Source: Nostoc sp. S4
GTDB lineage: Bacteria > Cyanobacteriota > Cyanobacteriia > Cyanobacteriales > Nostocaceae
Length of the DNA stretch: 64,000 bases
Reading direction: 5' to 3'
Assembly: GCA_029379225.1 (NCBI GenBank)
Contig: JAQYWR010000028.1
Location: 39,414-103,413, forward strand
Of the stretch, positions 19,246 through 29,418 are shown piece by piece; the first letter of the stretch is position 1; the number at the start of each line of letters is the position of its first letter. A program made the position numbers and the translations under genes. The notes beneath the pieces were generated by a model. The model was not told where the DNA came from and did no database searches. It saw only the letters and a list, made by a program, of their open reading frames with translations.

Positions 19246-19736
19246 AGTAAAATTGCCCTTTACTTTTTGTAATATCCGAATGATACCATTGCTAATCACC
19301 GCCGCAAGTGAATTTCTGCTTATTAACTTATTTCATGAACGACTTGCAGCTTTTTGAGACATTTTTTAAATATTAGTAATTTTTCTATGTTGTTTTTGCT
19401 CTTGAATAAGGAGTGATTATTTAGTAAACTGTCATCTATTTAATTTACACATCAACTCATCAGGTTGTCTTTTCTCGTTTGTCTTTGAGCATTTGTTGGT
19501 TATAACCTATAACTAAATGACTAATGACAGTCTTGAGAAAAAATCCAACATCTAAGCGCGTTAGCTTAATAGCATTTAAACATGTTATACAGTTATTAAC
19601 TGTATAATTTTTACTTAAAATGATTGAACAGTTATCAGTATCACAGATAACTGTAGGACAAAGAGGCTGTTAACCAAAGCAGAAAATTAACAAATAATAA
19701 CTGTTAAACTTTACTCTTAAGCAATTTTCCAGTCAC
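19246..19736. other. AT-rich spacer between gpmI and the ABC-F gene
   Basis: About 490 bases without a credible gene. It contains palindromic clusters such as CAGTTATTAACTG (19591-19603) and nearby CAGTTATCAG and CAGATAACTG. Transcription of the ABC-F gene ends into it, and the gpmI promoter should lie near 19246-19400. Confidence 0.5.
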
Positions 19737-21431
19737 TCATTTTCGTTTTGTGGCAGCCTTAGCAGCTTTAGCGGCTTTTTTAGCGGCTTTTTCAGCAGCG
19801 ATCGCAGCTAATCTTGCTTCTTCTTTTTCTTCAGCAATTTTCTGGAGATAGTAATGATAATCTCCTAAATAAACGCGGAATTCGCCATCTCGAATTTCGA
19901 CGATTTTATTAGCTACCTGAGAGATAAAGTAGCGGTCATGGGATACAACAATTGCTGTACCAGCATAGTTTTGCAGCGCTTCTTCCAGCATTTCTTTGGC
20001 GGGAATATCTAGGTGATTTGTCGGCTCATCCAAAATTAATAAATTGGCAGGACGTAAAAGCATTTTTGCCAACGCCAAACGAGCTTTTTCTCCCCCACTT
20101 AATGCTCCAACTGCCTTAAATACTGTATCCCCACTGAATAAAAATCGTCCTAAAAGTGTACGGACTTCTTCATTTTTCCAATCGGGAACCTCATCATGGA
20201 TTGTTTCCATGACAGTTCTCTTCAAGTCCAAAGCTTCAGCTTGATTTTGTTCAAAATAACCTGGAAGAACGTTGTGATCGCCTAATTGGACAATACCCTC
20301 TGTGGATGGTTCCATAGCTATAATTAGGCGCAGAAGTGTTGATTTTCCAGCACCGTTGGGACCGAGAAAAGCAATGCGATCGCCTCTTTCAATTAAGAGA
20401 TTGGCTCCCAAAAACAAAATTTTATCATCATAAATATGAGTTAAATCTTTAATGTTCACCACTTCGCGTCCACTGCGGGGTGCAGCAGGAAAACGGAAGT
20501 GTAAAGTTCTCATTCCAGCTACAGGTGCTTCAATACGCTCAATTTTTTCCAGTTGCTTTTCCCGGCTTTTCGCCTGGGTACTGCGGGTAGCGCTGGCGCG
20601 AAATCTATCAACAAAAACTTGCTGTTTTTCTAATTCTTTTTGCTGGCGTTCGTAAGCACTTAGTTGGGCTGCTTGATTTTCAGCTTTCTGTTGTAAATAT
20701 GCAGAATAATTGCCGAGATAAGTAGCAGAAACACCACGTTCAGTTTCCACAATTTGGGTACACAGGCGGTCAAGAAATTCCCGGTCGTGGGAGACTATGA
20801 CCATTGGAGTAATTAACCCTTTGAGGTAATTTTCTAGCCATTCAATGGTTTCTAAATCCAAATGGTTAGTTGGTTCGTCCAATAGTAACAAGTCGGGTTT
20901 TTGTAGGAGAATTTTACCCAAACTCATCCGCATCTGCCAACCGCCACTGAAAGCACTGACAAGGCGATCGCCATCTTCTACCCCAAATCCCATTTCTGGT
21001 AAGATTTTCCCAATGCGGGCGTCTAAGCCATAGCCATCCAAGGCTTCAAATTGGCGCTGTAAAAGGTCTAATTTGTTGATTAGCCGATCCAGTTCCTCTG
21101 GAGTAGCCGCTTCCATATCACGTTGCACCTGCGCCAGAGATAACTGTACTTGGTTGGCTTGTTTGAAAACTGTCCAAAACTCTTCTCTAACGGTACGGCT
21201 GGGGTCTACTTCAAACTCTTGGTTGAGGTAAGCTATGTGTAAACTCGCGGGACGAATGATTTCTCCAGCTGTAGGTTCAATTTCCCCGGTGATGATTTTG
21301 AGTTGGGTGGATTTTCCAGCACCATTGACACCGACTAAGCCAATGCGATCGCCTGGTTTAACTTCCCAGTTGATATCTTTGAGAACTTCGCCTGTAGGAT
21401 AAATTTTACTAATATGTTCAAGTCGCAGCAT
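19737..21431 (-). CDS. ABC-F family ATP-binding protein
   Basis: Soluble tandem-ATPase protein without membrane segments (564 residues), of the ABC-F class whose members act on ribosomes. Walker A motifs are GVNGAGKST and GPNGAGKST, signatures SGGWQMRMSL and SGGEKARLAL, and Walker B LLLLDEPTNHLD and LLILDEPTNHLD. A linker with charged helices separates the domains, and the tail is Lys/Ala-rich. The 37-codon upstream extension is dropped because the first ABC strand MLRLEHISKIYPTGEV starts at ATG 21431. The exact subclass is not assigned. Confidence 0.92.
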   Translation of the reverse strand: MLRLEHISKIYPTGEVLKDINWEVKPGDRIGLVGVNGAGKSTQLKIITGEIEPTAGEIIRPASLHIAYLNQEFEVDPSRTVREEFWTVFKQANQVQLSLAQVQRDMEAATPEELDRLINKLDLLQRQFEALDGYGLDARIGKILPEMGFGVEDGDRLVSAFSGGWQMRMSLGKILLQKPDLLLLDEPTNHLDLETIEWLENYLKGLITPMVIVSHDREFLDRLCTQIVETERGVSATYLGNYSAYLQQKAENQAAQLSAYERQQKELEKQQVFVDRFRASATRSTQAKSREKQLEKIERIEAPVAGMRTLHFRFPAAPRSGREVVNIKDLTHIYDDKILFLGANLLIERGDRIAFLGPNGAGKSTLLRLIIAMEPSTEGIVQLGDHNVLPGYFEQNQAEALDLKRTVMETIHDEVPDWKNEEVRTLLGRFLFSGDTVFKAVGALSGGEKARLALAKMLLRPANLLILDEPTNHLDIPAKEMLEEALQNYAGTAIVVSHDRYFISQVANKIVEIRDGEFRVYLGDYHYYLQKIAEEKEEARLAAIAAEKAAKKAAKAAKAATKRK

Positions 21432-21574
21432 TAAGTTTCTCTCAGGTAGGAAATGGGTGATTGAGGACGAAGTACTAATACCGCTTCCAATCTTAACAAA
21501 AATTAACTGTAAATTTGTCGCCGGAAAGTTCTGAAGCTGCAAATAAATTTAGCTTGAGTGAAATATGAACCTTG

Positions 21575-22360
21575 CTACTGTGCGGCTTGTCTTACTTCTT
21601 GGACACTCAAATCTAAGGCTTGTGCTATGTACTCTACAGTCAAACCTGCTGCCAACATGGGTGCTACTGCTTTTAGTTTACCTTGTTCAATCCCTTGTTC
21701 AATCCCTTCCTGAAAGGCTTCTTGATAAAATCTGGTTTGTTTTAACTCGCTTAAGCCAAACATTTTCTCCATATCCTCCCTACTCATTGTTGGAAACTTG
21801 TAAGCCAAAATAGTTTCTATAAATTGTAATAATTGCTGCTGTTTTAGTGGTGAGTTGATCTCTGACTTGGTTGTGTCTATCAACTCTCTTGCTTCTAAGA
21901 TTGCTATATCTTCGACTGCAATTACTAATTTAACAGTTCCAATGCCAATTGGAAGCGATGCAGTTTCACCTAATTCATCTAAATAAATTCGTTTGACTCG
22001 CTGACTGGCAAATAATTCATGATAATGTTTAATATCTCCTGTATCTAAACTTCTGTTTGGGTATAAAATTACAGCACTCCAGTTATTTTTTAGTTGGTTT
22101 GGACGGAGGTATAAACATATTTCGGCAAATAACCGTGAATAAATTTATGTATCAGCCTGAAACTGTACTTCAACAAAATAAATTTGCTTTTCAGTTCCTT
22201 ATGTGGGTAAAAATACACCATCGATTCTGAAGACTGTTTGTTTGATTTCAATTGATGAAAATTGATAAAGGCTTGCTTCTTCGGACGGATTACCAATAAG
22301 TTCAAAGAAGATACTAGGAAATTCTTGAAAGAGACGGTAAAAAATACTGTCTGTCTTCAT
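21575..22360 (-). pseudogene. Rpn/DUF2887 nuclease gene with two premature TAA codons
   Basis: Starting at ATG 22360, one continuous frame to 21575 encodes a 261-codon protein of the Rpn recombination-promoting nuclease/putative transposase group. It shows RIDGVFLP (D47), FVEVQFQ (E64, Q66; PD-(D/E)XK-like core), YSRLFAE, and a C-terminal EGIEQGIEQGKL tail. The frame is broken only by TAA at 22199-22201 (codon 54) and TAA at 22145-22147 (codon 72); no frameshift is needed. A 102-residue C-terminal fragment remains open from ATG 21883. An AAGGG motif precedes the original start. Confidence 0.85.
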
Positions 22361-22394
22361 GATTTTTTACCCTTGAGCAATTTTGATTTTTGGT

Positions 22395-22898
22395 TCAGAC
22401 GTTACTTTCTTTTTCTGAGCCGTCTCGTACTTCTAGTAACCGCTCTTTTGTTATTCCTAATATCCGTGAAACTGGTGCTAACAAATTATCATCAAATACT
22501 TCTCCAGCATAAATATTATTCAGTTCAGTGGGTGATACTTTAAAAGTATCGCAGAATTTGGCAAACTCCTGATTACTCAAGTCAAGTTCCTTTTGTCGGT
22601 CCCGAAGTAAAAGAGCGATCGCTCTAGTTCCATACTTGGGGCGTTCGCTACTTTTGACATATTTTTGAATTAAATAATTTACTTTATTAGTGTCACCACC
22701 GATTTTCTTAATTAAATCAGTACAAGCTTGCTTAAGTGCTTTTTTTAAAACTTCTTCTTCATTTAAAAACTTAATTATTTCAGTTGCATATTCTTGTTTA
22801 AAAAATCCAACTAAATTGCCTTGATGGTAAATTGGTATATAAGCATTGTTATTTTCAATTTGCCAGTCTAAAGGCTGATTGCGTAGCGACATAGACAC
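22395..22898 (-). CDS. Hypothetical protein with XRE-like C-terminal region
   Basis: Protein of 167 residues, not recognised by name. The N-terminal half looks like a small sandwich (AYIPIYHQGNLVGFFK) followed by charged helices. Residues about 110-160 follow the helix-turn-helix pattern of XRE regulators: LSNQEFAKFCDTFKVSPTEL, then NIYAGEVFDD, then SRILGITKERLLEV. This suggests DNA binding, perhaps regulating or pairing with a neighbour. It is AT-rich and lies between two pseudogenes on a likely acquired patch. The fold assignment is inference. Confidence 0.65.
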   Translation of the reverse strand: MSMSLRNQPLDWQIENNNAYIPIYHQGNLVGFFKQEYATEIIKFLNEEEVLKKALKQACTDLIKKIGGDTNKVNYLIQKYVKSSERPKYGTRAIALLLRDRQKELDLSNQEFAKFCDTFKVSPTELNNIYAGEVFDDNLLAPVSRILGITKERLLEVRDGSEKESNV

Positions 22899-23343
22899 CC
22901 CTCTAAATCATTTAAGATTTCACCATTTTAAAACCATTTTTTATTACCTGCCAGTGGTTAGATTTTGGTCAGATATTTAAAAACATCAATTGTTAAAGTA
23001 AGTGTAATTTCCCGCCAGAAGCAGAGTTTATTTGAAAGCATCTCAGTTTTGCTAATCGCCCACACTACTTGCCACTGCCTGACAAACAAACCCTTATCCA
23101 CGGGGCTATATCTAAGTAATTCCGTGCCGATGAACTACATTTGTATGGCTAGACTTGAGATTTTTTAAGTATTTATACTATAATTTTGAGCTAAAGTAAA
23201 ATTAGCGATCGCGTTGTTTATCACAAAGTCACTAAAAGCTTCCCATAGGCATGTTTGGTGGTGATGAGGCTTTTGTTAGATATTCAACCATAGTGGGTAT
23301 ACTGTAAATATTAAACGAGTAGCATCAAAACAGGATAAACAGT
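22899..23343. other. Spacer with possible promoter for the broken GTPase gene
   Basis: About 445 bases with no convincing gene. Near its end TTGTTA and TATACT at about 23274-23304 are spaced 19 bases apart and could be a sigma-70-like promoter. AGGA eight bases before ATG 23344 is a good ribosome binding site for the following, now broken, gene. Confidence 0.4.
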
Positions 23344-24758
23344 ATGTTGACGATAACGTGGCAAGAAGAGATTACATCCTTAAAACAAGACTTGAGAAAG
23401 GAAATTAAAAAATCTCAGATAATTCTGAAATTAATATACCTAATCATATTTGCATTAATAATCTGAAATCCAAGTTAGAGCAATTAGATGAAATAGAAAA
23501 AATTCTTAGTATAGAAAATATAAAGTTGCTTTTATAGGTACTATTGGTCAAGGAAAGACGACAGCTATTTGCCATCTTTTTAACTTAATAAGCAACTTTA
23601 CTGTTTCTAAAACTCCCAAATAGTTACTATCAACGGGATCGGGCAGAACTACTATATGTGAAGTAATTATCAAATCTGCGGAAAAAACTTACATAGAAAT
23701 AGAGCCTTATACCGTTAATGAAATGGAAAATCTTATTTTTGAATTCTGCGAATATATTGCAGATAAAAATAATACTCAAGCCGATCAAAAAATAATTATT
23801 TATACAGAAGTGGAAAGGGCTATTAGAAATATTATAAAAATTCATTTTTATAATAAAAAAGTTGATGGTGTTAGAAATAGACCTAAAAGAATTGACACAG
23901 CTAAGGAAAAGCTTGATTTATTCGGATTCGGTGAATTTAAAAAACTTGCTTTAAATAATGCAAATCTACAATATAGGACTACGAATAAGATTGAATTTGA
24001 TCATCAAAAAAAATGAGCAAGAATGGATAAAGAATACCTTTGCTGCCATAAATAATGTTGAGCTTGAGGAGTTTGCTATTCCTAGAAAAATATATCTTTA
24101 TGTGAGCTATGATGTTTTATCTGGTTCAAACTTGTCTCAGTTCGATTCAGTTGTGGATACTAAAGGACTTGATGAAAATTAAATTCGTAAAGACTTGCAG
24201 AAATATATTGAAAATCAGGATACTATCCGTCTCTTTGTCACTTCCTTTAATGATGCGCCTGAAGCTAATATTAGGAATTTAATAGGTTATCATCTTACAT
24301 CTAAATTCAAAGATTTTCATCATAGATTTGTAACTTTGGTATTGCCTCACAAAAATCAACCTGAACAAGTCAATGGATGTGATGGAGATTGGTATACAGG
24401 AATTCAAATCAGAAAAGAAGAAGTTCAAGCTACATTCAGGAATTTGAATTTAGATTTTTTCTTGGAGAACATTTTGTTTTATGATGCTTTTAGATACTAT
24501 GGTGATGATATATACACCAAAGAAGATGTACAGGCGGATAAAAATGAATTTCTCGAAGCCATAGCCGATGTAGTAGAACGTAGACGAAATATTTTATTGG
24601 ACGAAATAAATAATATCCAAGAAAACTTTACGAGAATAAAAAATGGTGATGCTTTGACAGTATCAGAAATAGAAGCAATTGTAGAAGTGAAACGAGAAGA
24701 AGAAGATTTACAGAATCATGAGGAACAGATTGAAAGATACCTAAAAAAATCTGGTTAA
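23344..24758 (+). pseudogene. Multiply broken P-loop GTPase-like gene
   Basis: Three frames joined give a protein of about 470 residues. After MLTITWQEEITSLKQDL come a Walker A VAFIGTIGQGKTT, a downstream STGSGRTTICEV (possible switch region), DTKGLDEN (G3/Walker B-like) and a charged helical C-terminus ending YLKKSG. Lesions: frameshifts near 23413 and 23520, TAG at 23621-23623, a frameshift at the A8 run 24006-24013, and TAA at 24180-24182. The region is strongly AT-rich, consistent with acquisition. The motifs suggest a dynamin-like or related GTPase, but the family is not certain. Confidence 0.7.
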
Positions 24759-24821
24759 GAAATAGGTATTTTATATAATTATCATGAAATTATTGCATAT
24801 ACGAAAAAAGGCACAATATTG

Positions 24822-25133
24822 ATGAATAATTATCTCAATAGTCTTAAAGATATACCACCGTTAATTTTACAAAGTTCTAACAAGTTAGAGGAGGATATAT
24901 TAGAATTTGAAAAAGCTATAAATGGAAGTTTTGATAGCTTTGTTTATCTTGTTAAGAAGTATGGGAAATATAAGCTAAATACAATAATTTTTAAACTTAA
25001 AAATGAACAATTACCTGTATCAGGCGCTTTCTTTGAATCTCAAGATCGTCAGGTGAACTATCTTAAAAATGGTAAAAATTGGCAAAGCTTAAATTACCAA
25101 GATTTTGAAAAGCTAGTTTCTATCATTTATTGA
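24822..25133 (+). CDS. Small AT-rich hypothetical protein
   Basis: Product of 103 residues starting MNNYLNSLKDIPPLILQSSN; not recognised. It is helical and charged, with no membrane segment or signal peptide. It lies 63 bases after the broken GTPase gene, in the same frame with only the TAA at 24756-24758 between them. It may therefore be a partner gene or a detached C-terminal piece of a longer ancestral protein. The ribosome binding site is weak. Confidence 0.45.
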   Translation: MNNYLNSLKDIPPLILQSSNKLEEDILEFEKAINGSFDSFVYLVKKYGKYKLNTIIFKLKNEQLPVSGAFFESQDRQVNYLKNGKNWQSLNYQDFEKLVSIIY

Positions 25134-25183
25134 CAAATAACGTGTCTCCAAATAACAAATGAGCGTAATAAAAATGGCAGAAA

Positions 25184-25648
25184 TTATCCTTCCCAGTCTT
25201 GACGAGTATCGCACAAAAAACTGTCTGCGATCGCATCATCAAATAAATAAGGACAGTACTCTGGAAAAGTTCGTAATGGTAAGTTAGTTTCTCGTAGCAC
25301 CAAATCGACTCCTGCTTCAAAGCCATCTAACAAGGCTTCTTCTATTCGAGACTTTAAACTAGGGTTCTGTCGCAAATGCCTGTGGATGGCACGACGCTGT
25401 TCTCGAATTGTTAAAAACCAACTGCGAGAGCGTTGTTCGGGTTGATATTCCCACTTTAAGAGATGACCGAGTAATACACTCAGATGACTCACAAGTTCCC
25501 GATACTCCTGTCTGCCCAAAGCTTGAATTTCCTCTTGCAGATGTTGCCAGTCTAGTTCCATAACTAGCCTCTGCTCTAACGCTTTAGCCTGCTGCTGTGT
25601 CCAGCCATAGAAGTCTTCGTCATACAAACAAGGTTTGTCTATATCCAT
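25184..25648 (-). CDS. DUF29 family protein
   Basis: Intact 154-residue DUF29 protein. The family opening LYDEDFYGWTQQQAKALEQR is followed by LDWQHLQEEIQALGRQEYREL and the central LLGHLLKWEYQPEQRSRSW. The C-terminus LPLRTFPEYCPYLFDDAIAD is also typical. The molecular function is unknown; these genes are multicopy in cyanobacteria and often near mobile DNA. It is the intact counterpart of the broken copy at 15972-16408 and borders the decayed accessory patch. Confidence 0.88.
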   Translation of the reverse strand: MDIDKPCLYDEDFYGWTQQQAKALEQRLVMELDWQHLQEEIQALGRQEYRELVSHLSVLLGHLLKWEYQPEQRSRSWFLTIREQRRAIHRHLRQNPSLKSRIEEALLDGFEAGVDLVLRETNLPLRTFPEYCPYLFDDAIADSFLCDTRQDWEG

Positions 25649-26000
25649 ATAAAGAATCTTGACAGCAAGAAACCACGAGCTAATTTAATGATTTAAATTC
25701 AATTGTTATAGATATTCAACTGGCTAAGGCTCTAACATTAACGTGAGTTCGATGAGCCTAACCTCAAAAAGGAGAGAGTTTGGAGAGGAGTTCTTCAGAA
25801 TCTCTCGACTCACATTAATTTATACCTGCCCAACTCTCAAGGAATAGACAAAGGTAAATGACGTGATGAAGTAGGGACTTCCCTATCATAGCTGTCTCAG
25901 TGAAATCGAAGATGCACTCCACGCTGCATAAGAAAACCACTTGTCTGTGTTAAAAATAACAGTAAAACAAGCGGTTTAATAGAATTTTTACTAATAAAAA
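25649..26000. other. Spacer downstream of prfA
   Basis: About 350 bases between the DUF29 start and the prfA stop, with no gene seen. It holds the prfA-side hairpin at 25934-25977 (listed separately); the remainder is unremarkable. Confidence 0.5.
25934..25977 (-). terminator. Likely terminator of the ribosomal gene cluster
   Basis: AAACCACTTGT and ACAAGCGGTTT form an 11-base stem (one G-T pair) around an AT-rich interior, 24 bases past the prfA stop. Read on the minus strand the descending arm ends GTGGTTTTCTT. It is the first strong hairpin after the long translation cluster. Confidence 0.6.
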
Positions 26001-27098
26001 TTAATTAGTGCTAGCAGTTGCCAATTCAGCTAGACGTTCTTGTTGGTCTTGGGAGATACAAGATTGGACAATAGTCTCTAAATCGCCTTCCAATACAGGG
26101 TTAAGAGAATAATTTTGACCTAAACGGTGGTCGGTAACGCGGTTGTCTTTATAATTATAGGTGCGAATTTTTTCCGATCGCGATCCTGTACCAACTTGCG
26201 ATCGCCGCATGGAAGTCACAGCTTCTTGTTGTTCGCGTAACTTCATCTCATACAACTTCGCCCGCAGAATTTGCATCGCCCGTTCTTTGTTTTGCAACTG
26301 GCTGCGTTCTTCCGTACAAAAAATGCGGATTCCTGTTGGTTTGTGCATCAAGTCAACGGCTGTTTCCACCTTGTTGACGTTTTGTCCACCAGCACCTCCA
26401 GAACGAGCCGTGGTCATTTCAATATCTTTCGGGTCAATATGAATTTCTACATCATCGACCTCTGGCATAATTGCCACCGTAGCAGTAGAGGTATGAACCC
26501 GCCCACCTGCTTCTGTGACTGGCACGCGCTGCACGCGATGCACTCCAGCTTCAAACTTTAGCTGACTGTAAACGTCGTCACCTTTAATTTCCAGGATCAC
26601 CTCTTTCCAACCGCCCATTTCTCCCAGAGATTCACTCATTAGAGAAACTTTCCAACCTTGAGTTTGGGCGTAGCGAGTGTACATTCGCATCAAATCCCCA
26701 GCCCAAATACTGGCTTCATCGCCACCCGTGCCAGCGCGAATTTCCAACATGATATTCTTTTCATCATTGGGGTCGCGAGGCAGCAATAAGACTTTCAAGC
26801 GAGTCTCTAAATGTTCTATTTTTTCTTCAAGTTCATCTACCTCCAGTGCTGCCATTTCTTGCAACTCTGGATCGCTTGCAGATTCTTTGAGTACCTGACG
26901 CGCTCCGATCAAATCTTCTTGGGCAGTTTTCCAAGTTTCATAGGAATTAACTACTTCTTCCAAAGAAGAACGAGACTTAGCGATTTTTTGATACTCATCA
27001 GGGTTTTTAGCGGTATCGGGGTCAGCCAGACGACGTGTTAATTCATTAAAAGTTTGTTCGACGGATTTTAGTTTTTCCAGTAAGTATGTTTCAGCCAT
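26001..27098 (-). CDS. prfA: Peptide chain release factor 1
   Basis: RF1 reads UAA and UAG and triggers peptide release. The 365-residue product from ATG 27098 ([11 protein letters not shown]) carries GGQ within [17 protein letters not shown], and the stop-codon-reading tripeptide appears as PVT in [16 protein letters not shown]. An in-frame start five codons upstream is less likely. It is the last gene of the translation cluster, 129 bases after rpmE. Confidence 0.96.
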   Translation of the reverse strand: MAETYLLEKLKSVEQTFNELTRRLADPDTAKNPDEYQKIAKSRSSLEEVVNSYETWKTAQEDLIGARQVLKESASDPELQEMAALEVDELEEKIEHLETRLKVLLLPRDPNDEKNIMLEIRAGTGGDEASIWAGDLMRMYTRYAQTQGWKVSLMSESLGEMGGWKEVILEIKGDDVYSQLKFEAGVHRVQRVPVTEAGGRVHTSTATVAIMPEVDDVEIHIDPKDIEMTTARSGGAGGQNVNKVETAVDLMHKPTGIRIFCTEERSQLQNKERAMQILRAKLYEMKLREQQEAVTSMRRSQVGTGSRSEKIRTYNYKDNRVTDHRLGQNYSLNPVLEGDLETIVQSCISQDQQERLAELATASTN

Positions 27099-27227
27099 GA
27101 CGAGTGCGTTCACGAAGTGTGCGCGGAGCGCATTCGCTCCTTAAAAAAATAACAAATTGGCTCGAGCATATAAATGACAATCGACCCCGAAAAATGCAGG
27201 GTCGTCGTTAACAGCAGAGCCAACCCG

Positions 27228-27467
27228 CTACTTTTTCTTTTTGGTGCCGGAGGTTTGTTCGCTTGACATACCGTATTTGCGGAGGAAGCGCTCCACTCGA
27301 CCCTCTGTATCAATAATCTTCTGAGTGCCGGTATAAAATGGGTGATTTCCAGACCAAACATCTACGTGCAGTTCTGGCTTGGTTGAGCCAACGGTCATCA
27401 CAACTTGACCGTTACAGTAGACTTTAGCATCTGGATACCACTTGGGATGAATATCAGATTTAGCCAT
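27228..27467 (-). CDS. rpmE: 50S ribosomal protein bL31
   Basis: Product of 79 residues with HPKWYPDAKVYCNGQVV, VDVWSGNHPFYTGTQ and the C-terminal RVERFLRKYG. It has a single cysteine, so it is the zinc-independent (C-minus) form, and it ends in a lysine tail. It sits between rpsI and prfA, the usual cyanobacterial order. Confidence 0.96.
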   Translation of the reverse strand: MAKSDIHPKWYPDAKVYCNGQVVMTVGSTKPELHVDVWSGNHPFYTGTQKIIDTEGRVERFLRKYGMSSEQTSGTKKKK

Positions 27468-27596
27468 TGTTCCTTTTGTGGTGAATCTATAAGAATTATA
27501 ACTTTTTGGTTGGAATTGGGACTAGGGATTAGGGACTGGAAAACAGATCAAAAACTGACTTACTTTTTCTAATACCAATCTCCACTATCCAATCGC

Positions 27597-28013
27597 CTAA
27601 CGCTTAGAGTACTGAGGTGCTTTCCGGGCTTTGTGTAGACCATATTTTTTCCGTTCTTTTGCCCGAGGATCGCGAGTTAAATAACCTTCAGTTTTCAAAG
27701 GTGGGCGGTTATCAGGGTCTAGTTGACACAAAGCACGAGCAACTCCTAAGCGAACAGAATCAGCCTGTCCGGTTAAGCCGCCGCCTTCTGCTTTTACCAA
27801 AATATCGTATTCGTTTTCTAATCCCAAAGTTTCTAAGGGTGCTTTGATCACTCCCAGGTAGTTGGCATTGAATTGGAAATACAAGTTTCCATCTTTACCG
27901 TTCACAGTTAGTTGACCAGTACCCGGTACCAGACGTACTCTTGCTACTGCTGACTTCCGACGACCAGTACCCCAGTACACGGCGCGTCCGCTATTGGTAT
28001 CTGCTGCTACCAT
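27597..28013 (-). CDS. rpsI: 30S ribosomal protein uS9
   Basis: Product of 138 residues. [21 protein letters not shown] near the start and the basic C-terminus [11 protein letters not shown], which reaches toward the P-site tRNA, are diagnostic. The start ATG shares one base with the stop of rplM, so the pair is translationally coupled. Confidence 0.97.
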   Translation of the reverse strand: MVAADTNSGRAVYWGTGRRKSAVARVRLVPGTGQLTVNGKDGNLYFQFNANYLGVIKAPLETLGLENEYDILVKAEGGGLTGQADSVRLGVARALCQLDPDNRPPLKTEGYLTRDPRAKERKKYGLHKARKAPQYSKR

Positions 28014-28474
28014 TAATTTTCTTCTCCAGGAATTGTACTAATTTTTAGTTCTTTAGGTTTTTGGGCATCGTGGGGATGAGTTGGCCCTGCATAAACTTTT
28101 AGCTTGGTGAATAACTGCTTACCCAGGCTATTTTTGGGTAGCATACCTTTGACAGCGTGTTCTATAATCCGCTCTGGTAGCCGCTGTTGCAGCTTAGCGA
28201 AGGTTTCTGTTTTCATCCCTCCGGGACGACCAGAATGGCGACGGTACACTTTTTGAGTGCGCTTTTTGCCTGTGACTGCTACTTTCTCAGCATTGACGAC
28301 AATCACGAAGTCACCTGTATCTAAGTGGGGTGTAAATTCGGGTTTGTTTTTGCCTCTGAGAATCTGGGCAATTTCACTGGCGAGGCGTCCAAGGCGTTTA
28401 TCGGTAGCATCTACTACGTACCACTCACGCTCAAGGGATGCTTGAGGAGGAAGGTATGTTTTAACTATCGTCAT
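28013..28474 (-). CDS. rplM: 50S ribosomal protein uL13
   Basis: Product of 153 residues, including [35 protein letters not shown], and [20 protein letters not shown]. The ribosome binding site AAAGGA, ten bases before the ATG, lies inside TTTGTCC heptamer repeats of the upstream spacer. It forms a coupled pair with rpsI. Confidence 0.97.
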   Translation of the reverse strand: MTIVKTYLPPQASLEREWYVVDATDKRLGRLASEIAQILRGKNKPEFTPHLDTGDFVIVVNAEKVAVTGKKRTQKVYRRHSGRPGGMKTETFAKLQQRLPERIIEHAVKGMLPKNSLGKQLFTKLKVYAGPTHPHDAQKPKELKISTIPGEEN

Positions 28475-28573
28475 TTGTTATTTGTCCTTTGTCCTTTGTA
28501 ATTTGTCATTTGTCCTTTGTTGCTCACTAACGATCGATGACTATTGTACAGACAAGGGTTAATCGCGTCTGTA
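28475..28573. repeat. Heptamer array and 28/29-bp palindrome variant, truA-rplM spacer
   Basis: TTTGTTA/TTTGTCC/TTTGTCA heptamers (28475-28520) are followed by a diverged copy of the GTACAGACGCGATTAATCGC palindrome family at 28546-28574, whose left half is altered to GTACAGACAAGGG. Confidence 0.8.
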
Positions 28574-29401
28574 CTAATGACTAATGACCAACTTTGGCAG
28601 GGTATCGTACCAAATTTCTTTTGGAAAGGGAAAATCTGGATAGCCGACTCGCAACAAGCACAAACCTTGAGCTGGTGCGGCGTGTTTGACTTCTTGGCGG
28701 CGTTGCTCTTTCCAGAGTTCGGTGAAGTTAATAAGTGTCCGTTGTCCAGAACCTACTTGTACTAACATGCCTACCAACAGCCGTACCATGCCATATAAAA
28801 ATCCATCTGCCTGTATTTCAATATGGATAAATGACCCACTGCGATGACATTCTGCTGCTTGCACTTCTACCCAGGAATGCGATCGCTTTGAGCCTGCACG
28901 CTGAAAAGCAGCTAGGTGATGCTTTCCCAACAGAGGTTTAAGAGCAGCTTGGATTAATGATTCATCTAGGGGTGCATAATAATAATGCCAACTGAAGGGT
29001 TTGACGAACAAGTTAAGTCGATCTTCAGTGTATATTGTGTAGCGATACCGCCGATAGGCTGCACTAAAGCGAGCGTGCCAACGGCAGTCTACACCAGCTG
29101 AAGCCCTGATTAATATATCGGGTGGCAGATAGCTGTTGAGGATTGTTGCCCACTTGTGAGCTGGAATTAAACCTGTTGCTTCAAAATGGGCGACTTGAGC
29201 AGCAGCGTGGACGCCAGCATCGGTTCGTCCAGCGCCGTGTAATGTCACATGATGTCCAAGAATAGTAGCGATCGCTTTTTCTATCTCTTCTTGGACTGTA
29301 CGCTCGTTCTTTTGCCTTTGCCAGCCATGAAAATGAGTGCCCAGGTATTGGATTACCAAGGCTACTCGATGAGTTTGTCTAGGCTGGTGGCTTTCTAACA
29401 T
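28574..29401 (-). CDS. truA: tRNA pseudouridine synthase TruA
   Basis: Forms pseudouridine at positions 38-40 in tRNA anticodon arms. The product is 275 residues, with YLGTHFHGWQRQ and the catalytic Asp61 in GAGRTDAGVHA. FLYGMVRLLVGMLVQVG is typical of the C-terminal lobe. The start is supported by GAGGA seven bases upstream, which is contributed by the spacer repeat. It is embedded in the ribosomal cluster between rplQ and rplM, as in other cyanobacteria. Confidence 0.95.
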   Translation of the reverse strand: MLESHQPRQTHRVALVIQYLGTHFHGWQRQKNERTVQEEIEKAIATILGHHVTLHGAGRTDAGVHAAAQVAHFEATGLIPAHKWATILNSYLPPDILIRASAGVDCRWHARFSAAYRRYRYTIYTEDRLNLFVKPFSWHYYYAPLDESLIQAALKPLLGKHHLAAFQRAGSKRSHSWVEVQAAECHRSGSFIHIEIQADGFLYGMVRLLVGMLVQVGSGQRTLINFTELWKEQRRQEVKHAAPAQGLCLLRVGYPDFPFPKEIWYDTLPKLVISH

Positions 29402-29418
29402 ACATTTGTCCTCTGTTA

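Noticed and set aside
22262..22543. Plus-strand frame opposite the Rpn pseudogene and the XRE-like gene
   Set aside because: It is a shadow of two minus-strand frames with better protein character.
22965..23168. Plus-strand frame of 67 codons in the accessory patch
   Set aside because: No ribosome binding site, no recognisable motif and poor peptide character.
24006..24013. Run of eight A in the GTPase gene as a programmed frameshift site
   Set aside because: Slippage could join two frames here, but two other frameshifts and two in-frame stops remain, so decay is the simpler reading.
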